Shown here one piece after another: positions 58,751 through 64,000 of a stretch of 64,000 nt of DNA. Below the pieces are notes generated by a model. It made no database searches. It saw nothing but the letters and a program-made list of their open reading frames with translations, and was not told the origin of the DNA. Position 1 is the stretch's first letter; every line of letters begins with the position of its first letter. This DNA is from JBCCFC01 sp965213595 (GTDB lineage: Bacteria > Chloroflexota > Anaerolineae > Caldilineales > Caldilineaceae): contig CBDBZO010000001.1 of assembly GCA_965213595.1 (NCBI GenBank), positions 558,001 through 622,000 on the forward strand, written 5' to 3'. The position numbers and the translations under genes are program-made.

Positions 58751-59788
58751 CTAGATGAGATTGATCTCTTGCCCAACCCTCTGCGCAATGGCGGCTTGGT
58801 AGACGCGCGCCGCCGTGACGGCATCCTGTAGCGCCAGGCCAACAGATTTGAAGATCGTGATGTCGTCGCGGCTGATCCGCCCGCTGATTTTGCCGATAAT
58901 TACCTCGCCCAGCTCACCGTCGACGGGATCATTTTCCAATTCGCCGCGCTCCACGGGCAGCACGACTTCGCCCGCTTCAGCCTGCGCCGCCTGCCGCTGA
59001 TCGACAAAGACGCGGCCGCGCTCCATGGTGGTGGCGTCCAGTTCGCGCATGCCCGTGTGGTACGAACCAACGGCGTTGACGTGCGTGCCGGGCCGTAGCC
59101 ATTCGCCATCAAAGAGCGGGGTTCGCGAGGTGGTCGCCGTGCAGATGATGTGCGCGCCCTCTACCGCGGCGCGCACGTTGCGCGTGGGGCGCACGGGCAG
59201 CCCCAGCCGCTCGCTCATCCGTGCGCAAAAGGCTTCGTCCTTCTCTCCGCTGCGGGTAACGACGGCAATCTGCTCGATGGGCCGCTCCGCGCAGACGGCC
59301 GCGAGCTGGCCGGGCCCCAGCGCGCCCGCCCCAAAGAGCGTCAGCGTGCGGGCATCGGCGCGCGCCAGGTGTCGCGTGGCGACGCCGCTGACCGCGCCCG
59401 TGCGCATGGCCGTGAGATGTTCGGCATCCATCAGCGCCAGCAGCTCGCCCGTGCGCGCATCGTGCAGCAGCACCACGCCCTGCACCATCGGCAGCCCGTG
59501 GCGCGCGGGGTTGTCGCCGTAAACGGCCAAGTTTTTGACGGCCAACACATCTGACGCCCGGTCGCTCTCATCGGCCTTTGGGTCGCCGTCGTCGCCGTTG
59601 TCTCGGCCCGTGCCCACGTAAGCCGGCATCGAAAGATGCAGCCCTTCGTGGCGGGCCACGTAGGTCGCCGCGCGCTGTGGCATCGTGACGTTGCCGAGCG
59701 CGAGCTGTCGAAAGCCCGCCTCGACGGCGTTGATGGTTTCGGACATGGTCAGCAAATTTTCGATGTCGGCGTGGGTGAGAATTAACAT
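58751..59788 (-). CDS. Ornithine cyclodeaminase / mu-crystallin family protein
   Basis: 345 residues. The family starts 'LILTHADIENLLTMSETINA'-like (part LTHADIENLL) and has 'GAVSGVATRHLARADARTLT', the nucleotide-binding 'LTLFGAGALGPGQLAAVCAE' and 'HVNAVGSYHTGMRELDATTM'. Members deaminate ornithine, reduce imines or make alanine; specificity is not predictable. A divergent LDH2-like gene with paired promoters suggests a joint pathway. Confidence 0.88.
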   Translation of the reverse strand: MLILTHADIENLLTMSETINAVEAGFRQLALGNVTMPQRAATYVARHEGLHLSMPAYVGTGRDNGDDGDPKADESDRASDVLAVKNLAVYGDNPARHGLPMVQGVVLLHDARTGELLALMDAEHLTAMRTGAVSGVATRHLARADARTLTLFGAGALGPGQLAAVCAERPIEQIAVVTRSGEKDEAFCARMSERLGLPVRPTRNVRAAVEGAHIICTATTSRTPLFDGEWLRPGTHVNAVGSYHTGMRELDATTMERGRVFVDQRQAAQAEAGEVVLPVERGELENDPVDGELGEVIIGKISGRISRDDITIFKSVGLALQDAVTAARVYQAAIAQRVGQEINLI

Positions 59789-59922
59789 GATTGCTTGGAT
59801 GGGGGTTTGTTGAAATGGGCAGTTGGCTTTAACTGCTACGAGCCGAGCCGAAACGCGAAGCGCGTCTCATCCAGCCTAAGCGGCGTGCGGTTGCCCATCT
59901 GTGTACGGGATTGTCACGGCGT

Positions 59923-59951
59923 ATTATGAAAGTCAGAAGGAAAGCTGTCAA
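59923..59951 (-). promoter_or_regulatory. Leftward promoter (ornithine-cyclodeaminase-like gene)
   Basis: On the minus strand TTGACA (59946-59951), 17-base spacer, CATAAT (59923-59928). Leader of about 130 bases. Confidence 0.65.
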
Positions 59952-59981
59952 GCAAGGGGAGGGAAGATAGATTTCCGACGA

Positions 59982-60010
59982 TTGACAGGCCAACCGCCCC
60001 GTGCTATTTT
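59982..60010 (+). promoter_or_regulatory. Rightward promoter (LDH2-like gene)
   Basis: TTGACA (59982-59987), 17-base spacer, TATTTT (60005-60010). The two -35 boxes of the divergent promoters are 30 bases apart, leaving room for a shared regulator. Apart from these the 316-base gap has no other feature I can support. Confidence 0.6.
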
Positions 60011-60104
60011 TACGGCCATTCTTGCCTGCCGCTCCCTGCCCGCTCCCACTCAATTGAGCCACCACGGGACAAGCCGTTGGCTTGTTCCCCACGCCACAAA
60101 ACCC

Positions 60105-61154
60105 ATGATCACCATTCAATCAAACGCCCTTACCGACTTTGTCCACCACATCTTCTGCGCCGCCGGGGCATCCGAGAATAATGCCGCCCTCGTTACCCAT
60201 TCGCTCGTCTCCACCAACCTGACGGGGCACGATTCGCACGGCGTGATGCGCGTTATCCAGTACGTCGACATGATTCGGCGCGGCGAAATCGATGTTGACG
60301 CCGAGCCCAGCGTTGCCCACGAGACGGCGGTGCTGGCGCGGGTAGATGCGTGCCGCAGCTTTGGCCAGGTCGCCGCGCACTTTGCGATGGCGCTGTGCAT
60401 CGCAAAGGCGCGCGAGCAGGGCCTGGCCACCGTGGGGCTGACCAACTGCAACCACGTGGGGCGGCTGGGCGAATGGGTGGAGATGGCGGCGCGCGAGCAA
60501 ATGGTGGGCATGGGCTTTTGCAACGCGGGCTCGAAGGGGGGCTTGGTTGCGCCCCACGGCGGCGCGTCGCGGCGGCTAGGCACCAACCCGATTGCGTGTG
60601 CCTTCCCCGTTGGCGAACCAGACGAAGAGCGCACGCCCTTCGTCCTAGATTTTGCCACGAGCGCCGTGGCCGAGGGCAAGGTGCGGGTGGCGCGGAATGC
60701 GGGCAAAACGCTGCCGGAGGGCTGGATTCTGGACGGCGACGGCGCGCCGAGCACGGATCCGGAAGCGCTCTACGACGGCGGCATGTTGCGCACCGCCGCC
60801 GAGCACAAGGGCTACGCGCTCTCGCTGATGATGGAGCTGCTGGCGGGCGCGCTCACCGGGCGCGGCTGCACTCCGTTCGACGATATCGGCCCCGGCAACG
60901 GCGTCCTCTTTATCGTGCTGCGGGCCGACGCCTTCCGCCCGCTGACGGAGGTGCTGCACGACAGCGCCCGGCTGGCCGACGAAGTCAAAACGGCTGCCGT
61001 GGCGCCGGGTGCAGAAGAAATTCTCGTCCCCGGCGAGCCGGAGCAGCGCGCGGCGGCTGCACGGCGGGCAGACGGCATTCCCATCGACGACGGAACGTGG
61101 GGGCAGCTGGTCGCGCTGGCGGGGGAGCTGGATGTGGGCGTACCGAGCGTATAG
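60105..61154 (+). CDS. LDH2-family malate/lactate/ureidoglycolate-type dehydrogenase
   Basis: 349 residues from ATG 60105. 'STNLTGHDSHGVMRVIQYV', 'TNCNHVGRLGEWVEMAAREQ' (catalytic His), 'GGASRRLGTNPIACAFP' and 'EHKGYALSLMMELLAGALTG' are typical of the family, which oxidises 2-hydroxy acids with NAD(P)+. An SDR gene follows 105 bases later in the same direction, suggesting a sugar-acid or hydroxyacid pathway; inference only. Confidence 0.9.
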   Translation: MITIQSNALTDFVHHIFCAAGASENNAALVTHSLVSTNLTGHDSHGVMRVIQYVDMIRRGEIDVDAEPSVAHETAVLARVDACRSFGQVAAHFAMALCIAKAREQGLATVGLTNCNHVGRLGEWVEMAAREQMVGMGFCNAGSKGGLVAPHGGASRRLGTNPIACAFPVGEPDEERTPFVLDFATSAVAEGKVRVARNAGKTLPEGWILDGDGAPSTDPEALYDGGMLRTAAEHKGYALSLMMELLAGALTGRGCTPFDDIGPGNGVLFIVLRADAFRPLTEVLHDSARLADEVKTAAVAPGAEEILVPGEPEQRAAAARRADGIPIDDGTWGQLVALAGELDVGVPSV

Positions 61155-61186
61155 GTCGTTGAGCTCAAATCATGTTTTTGGGACGC

Positions 61187-61225
61187 AGAGCGTCCAGTCT
61201 GCATTCCCACGCAGAGCGTGGGAAC
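61187..61225. repeat. Palindromes 'gggacgcagagcgtcc' and 'ttcccacgcagagcgtgggaa'
   Basis: Two adjacent small palindromes between the two dehydrogenase genes. The second (61204-61225) is identical, inverted, to 2850-2871 inside the MITE-like element. Confidence 0.75.
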
Positions 61226-61259
61226 GATCAACTACTCACGCATTAACTACTCACGCATC

Positions 61260-62039
61260 ATGTCTATCCTCAACGCCTTCCAGCTCACTGACCGCACTGC
61301 CCTCGTTACGGGCGGCAACCGCGGCCTGGGCCGTGCGATGGCGCTGGCGCTAGCCGAAGCGGGCGCTCAAGTCGCTATCAGCAGCCGCGACCTGGCGCGC
61401 GCGCAGACTGCCGCCGCTGAAATCGCCGATGCAGCAAGCGTAAACCGTGACCAAGTGCGCGGCTATGGCTGCGAAGTCACCGAGGCCGCGCAGGTGCAGG
61501 CGCTGGTGGACGACGTGGTGCACGACTTCGGCGGGCTGGATATTTTGATCAACAACGCGGGCATCAACATTCGCGGGGCCATCGACGAGTTGTCGCCCGA
61601 CGAATTTTTGCAGGTGCAGGCCACCAACGTCACCGGGCCGTGGCTGCTGACGCGCGCCGCCGCGCCGCACCTCAAGCGGAGCCAAGCCGGGCGCGTGATC
61701 ATGCTCGGCTCGATTCTCTCCGTCATCGCCATGCCGGCGCGCACGCCCTATGCCACCAGCAAGGGCGCCATCCTGCAGATGACGCGCGCGTTGGCGCTGG
61801 AGTGGGCGTCGCTGGGCATCACCGTCAACGCGATTTTGCCCGGCCCCTTTGGCACGGAGATGAACCGCTCGCTGCTCGACGATCCGGAAAAGTACCAGGC
61901 GTTCGTCTCGAATATACCGATGGGTCGCTGGGGCGAAGTCGAGGAGATTGGGGGGCTGGCCGTCTTTCTGGCGAGCGATGCGGCGTCATTTATCACGGGC
62001 GCGGGGATTACGATTGATGGCGGATGGACGGCACGGTAG
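61260..62039 (+). CDS. Short-chain dehydrogenase/reductase
   Basis: 259 residues. Cofactor loop 'VTGGNRGLGRAMALALAEAG' (TGxxxGxG), 'LDILINNAGINIRG' (NNAG) and the catalytic Tyr/Lys in 'RTPYATSKGAILQM' are present. The C terminus 'FLASDAASFITGAGITIDGG' is classical. This resembles gluconate 5-dehydrogenase or 2-deoxy-gluconate 3-dehydrogenase. A 14-base direct repeat ('actactcacgcatta' twice) lies just upstream of the start. Confidence 0.92.
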   Translation: MSILNAFQLTDRTALVTGGNRGLGRAMALALAEAGAQVAISSRDLARAQTAAAEIADAASVNRDQVRGYGCEVTEAAQVQALVDDVVHDFGGLDILINNAGINIRGAIDELSPDEFLQVQATNVTGPWLLTRAAAPHLKRSQAGRVIMLGSILSVIAMPARTPYATSKGAILQMTRALALEWASLGITVNAILPGPFGTEMNRSLLDDPEKYQAFVSNIPMGRWGEVEEIGGLAVFLASDAASFITGAGITIDGGWTAR

Positions 62040-62073
62040 CAAAAGCCGATTGCTCAACAACCAACTGGCGCGC

Positions 62074-63513
62074 TTACTTCAGAATGTAGTACGTCGCCCG
62101 CTTCTCCCCGATCCGAATTAGCAAATTTTTATCCACCAAATCGACCAGATCGCGCCGGATGGTCTCCGCGCTCACGTCCGGAACCAGGGATTGGTAGTCG
62201 CTGTTGGTGATGCGCCCCTGGGTGGCGACGTGGGCCAGCGCCTGCTCCTGCCGCTCGTTGAGGTGGACGTGCTGCCAGGGCTGCGCCTGCGGCTGGAGGC
62301 TCACCAACTCCTCGCCCGTGGAGTAGAGCGTCACCTGGAAGCCCGCCGCCGTCTCCTCGAAGGTGGGTTCGGGCAGGCCCGCTTCGCGCATGGTGGCGAT
62401 CATGCGGTCGATGCCGTAGCCGAGGCGCTCGATGTAGCCCATGTCGCTGAGCACGGCGACGATGGCCTCGTTGCGGCTGTAGCGCTCGTCCTTCAAATTA
62501 TCAAGCGTGACGTGGCCGGGCAGGCGACCGGGGCTGTAGAGTTCGAGCCTGTCGCTAAACATAAGCAGGCGGATGCCCTCGCCGCGAATGCTGTAGTCGC
62601 GGTGCGCCACGGCGTTGACAATCGCCTCGCGCACCACCGCCAGCGGGTATTCGGTGGTCTCTTCTCTCGCCATGCCGCTGATCTTCATGCCGCGCCGCAT
62701 GTTGCCCGTCACAAAGGCCTCGGCCTGGCGCACCTGATCGGCCAGCGTGCCGCTAAAGTCCTGGCGCGCAAATTCGTCGCTCATGCTGGCGCTGGCGTAG
62801 CGGACGCAGATGATTTCGGCGCTGCGCACAAAGCGCTGCGGCTCGCGGCCAAAGAGCAGGATGCCCGCGTGGGTCGGTGCATATGCCTCGCCGCTCTGCC
62901 CCGGCACAAGCTCGCCCTGCGTGACGCAGCCGCGGCTGAGCAGCACCTGCACGGCTTCCTCGTCCGGCGGGATGCCAATTTGGTCGAGGTAGCGGTTGAC
63001 GCGCACGCCGTCCAAATCGCCGAGCGTGGCGTCGGCGGCGGGCTGGCTCTCGAAGCCCGCATCGCCCCGATCCAGCAGCAGGCGACGCAACTCGGGCGTG
63101 GTCAAGGTGCGGTTGCGCGGGCCGGTGCGCGTGAGGTAGCGGCCGCCCAGGCTATAAAGATGGGGCAGCCCCGGCGGAATCTGCACGACGACGACCGCCA
63201 GTTCGTTGGGCGCGGGGTGCAGCGTCACCGTCTGGGGGTTGGGCAGGATGAGCGGCGGCTCCGTCAGCAGCGCCGCCTCCGATGCCTTGTCGCGCAGCGC
63301 GTCGACATCGACCCCAGCTTGGGGCACGCCGCGCCTGCTTGCGCCGAGGATGAGCGTGCCGCCGTTGGCGTTGGCGAGCGCGGCCAGCGTTTCGGCCAGC
63401 TTGCGGCTGGCGGTGCGCGCAGTGGCCAGGGCCACGCGCTCGCGCTCGCCGCCTTCCAGCAGCAGGCGGACTTCGGTTGGGGTAATGGTCGCGTTGCGTC
63501 GTCGCAGAGCCAT
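62074..63513 (-). CDS. AlbA_2-domain putative transcriptional regulator
   Basis: 479 residues from ATG 63513. The N-terminal AlbA_2 (Schlafen-like) domain includes 'ETLAALANANGGTLILGASR' and 'PHLYSLGGRYLTRTGPRNRT'. A middle segment 'AYAPTHAGILLFGREPQRF' leads to an ATPase-like HATPase_c_4 domain ('VREAIVNAVAHRDYSIRGEG', 'RLELYSPGRLPGHVTLDNLK'). A C-terminal winged helix ('GRITNSDYQSLVPDVSAETI', 'RRDLVDLVDKNLL') is last. These proteins are annotated as ATP-binding regulators; the ligand is unknown. Arg-rich loops are typical. Confidence 0.88.
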   Translation of the reverse strand: MALRRRNATITPTEVRLLLEGGERERVALATARTASRKLAETLAALANANGGTLILGASRRGVPQAGVDVDALRDKASEAALLTEPPLILPNPQTVTLHPAPNELAVVVVQIPPGLPHLYSLGGRYLTRTGPRNRTLTTPELRRLLLDRGDAGFESQPAADATLGDLDGVRVNRYLDQIGIPPDEEAVQVLLSRGCVTQGELVPGQSGEAYAPTHAGILLFGREPQRFVRSAEIICVRYASASMSDEFARQDFSGTLADQVRQAEAFVTGNMRRGMKISGMAREETTEYPLAVVREAIVNAVAHRDYSIRGEGIRLLMFSDRLELYSPGRLPGHVTLDNLKDERYSRNEAIVAVLSDMGYIERLGYGIDRMIATMREAGLPEPTFEETAAGFQVTLYSTGEELVSLQPQAQPWQHVHLNERQEQALAHVATQGRITNSDYQSLVPDVSAETIRRDLVDLVDKNLLIRIGEKRATYYILK

Positions 63514-63545
63514 GAGGGGAAACTCCAAGTTTTCCCTATCCTACC

Positions 63546-64000
63546 TTACCCACCCCGATCCTCGCCAAAGTTATCTGGGCGCGCACCCAGCTCGACGCGA
63601 ATTTCCCGTTCGCGACCGTTGCGCAGGACGGCCAAATCCAGCGGATCGCCGGGTTGGCTAAAGGCGATGATTTCGAGCAGCTCGTTAAAATTTTCGATGG
63701 GTTCGCCGTTGGCGGCAACCACAACATCGCCCTGGCGCAGGCCAGCTTGAGCCGCGGGGCCGCGTGGTTCGATGCTTGCAATGAATGCACCGCTCTGCGA
63801 GTCTAAATTTTCCAGCGCCGCCACCTGCAACCCAATATCACCGCCTTCCACGCCCAAGTAGGGCCAGCGGTAGCGACCCTCCCCGATCAGCGACGGCGCG
63901 ATCAGCCGCACGACGTTGCTGGGAATCGCAAAGCCGACGCCGGAGTTGCTGCGCGTGGCGCTGCGAATCTGCGCGTTGACGCCGATCACCTCGCCTTGTA
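63546..64000 (-). CDS. HtrA/DegP-like serine protease, C-terminal part (runs out of the window)
   Basis: The gene extends past the right edge, so only its last 150 residues are seen. 'QGEVIGVNAQI' and 'NSGVGFAIPSNVV' are the closing strands of the trypsin-like domain (a signature 'G.VIGIN.QI.....GIGFAIP' in HtrA). The PDZ domain follows: 'YLGVEGGDIGLQVAAL' and 'GPAAQAGLRQGDVVVAANGE' with 'AVLRNGREREIRVEL'. The Ser-His-Asp triad is outside. Envelope quality-control protease; identification by family. Confidence 0.9.
   Translation of the reverse strand, partial: QGEVIGVNAQIRSATRSNSGVGFAIPSNVVRLIAPSLIGEGRYRWPYLGVEGGDIGLQVAALENLDSQSGAFIASIEPRGPAAQAGLRQGDVVVAANGEPIENFNELLEIIAFSQPGDPLDLAVLRNGREREIRVELGARPDNFGEDRGG

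Noticed and set aside
62191..63750. Open frame of about 519 codons on the plus strand opposite the AlbA_2 gene
   Set aside because: Same reasoning: it mirrors a well-supported gene and encodes no recognisable domain.

Overview
The window is a GC-rich stretch of bacterial chromosome, most likely from a Chloroflexota (Anaerolineae/Caldilineae-like) organism. This assignment is inference. It rests on the mix of families, the Thr/Pro-rich 'TPTPEPT' linkers of secreted proteins, EF-P with Arg32, secreted proteins ending in hydrophobic 'LPLIV' tails, and abundant dispersed palindromes of the 'CACGAAGGGCACGAAG' type. No phage, plasmid, CRISPR or transposase gene was seen.

Layout. 1-4.1 kb: aspartate-family amino-acid genes (3' end of lysC, hom, asd), interrupted by a VapBC-like pair and a miniature inverted-repeat element. 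4.1-9.9 kb: a HAD-like protein, ftsH, an acetyltransferase and a cell-wall amidase. 10.1-20.6 kb: a cell-shape and division cluster. rodZ converges on a leftward series mreB-mreC-mreD-mrdA-minC-minD-rodA. Palindromic sequence fills nearly every junction except the tight mreC-mreD-mrdA ones. 20.8-30.8 kb: tilS, an rRNA methyltransferase, a Nudix hydrolase, a trypsin-like protease, an HxlR regulator, an MBL hydrolase, a lipoprotein and small conserved proteins. 31-35.6 kb: a compact cytochrome c/thiol-redox cluster, ccmA-ccmB-ccmC-ccmD, CcdA, a glutaredoxin-like protein and a DUF2085 membrane protein. 35.7-37.4 kb: rpsT and alr. 38-40.4 kb: an ECF sigma factor with a FecR-like partner. 40.6-46.3 kb: pyrG, a YebC protein, ruvC, a response regulator, ruvA, efp and tRNA-Thr(CGT). 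46.5-51.7 kb: a second response regulator, a hydroxyacid dehydrogenase, a degenerate receiver, a PRC-barrel protein and an APP1-like phosphatase. 51.8-58.3 kb: an acyl-CoA synthetase, a LysM/PA14 protein, a DinB-like protein and a large secreted lipoprotein. 58.7-64 kb: divergent ornithine-cyclodeaminase-like and LDH2-like dehydrogenase genes, an SDR, an AlbA_2 regulator and the 3' end of an HtrA protease.

The most striking observation is the CcdA homologue at 33665-34585. The segment that is the first transmembrane helix of ordinary CcdA (with its SPC cysteine motif) lies at the C terminus, and the protein begins at what is normally helix 2. This looks like a natural circular permutation inside an otherwise coherent ccm cluster. 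A HAD-like protein at 4692-6014 also shows its motifs in an unusual order. Several intergenic regions carry long perfect palindromes. All calls were made by reading the sequence; no database search was run.
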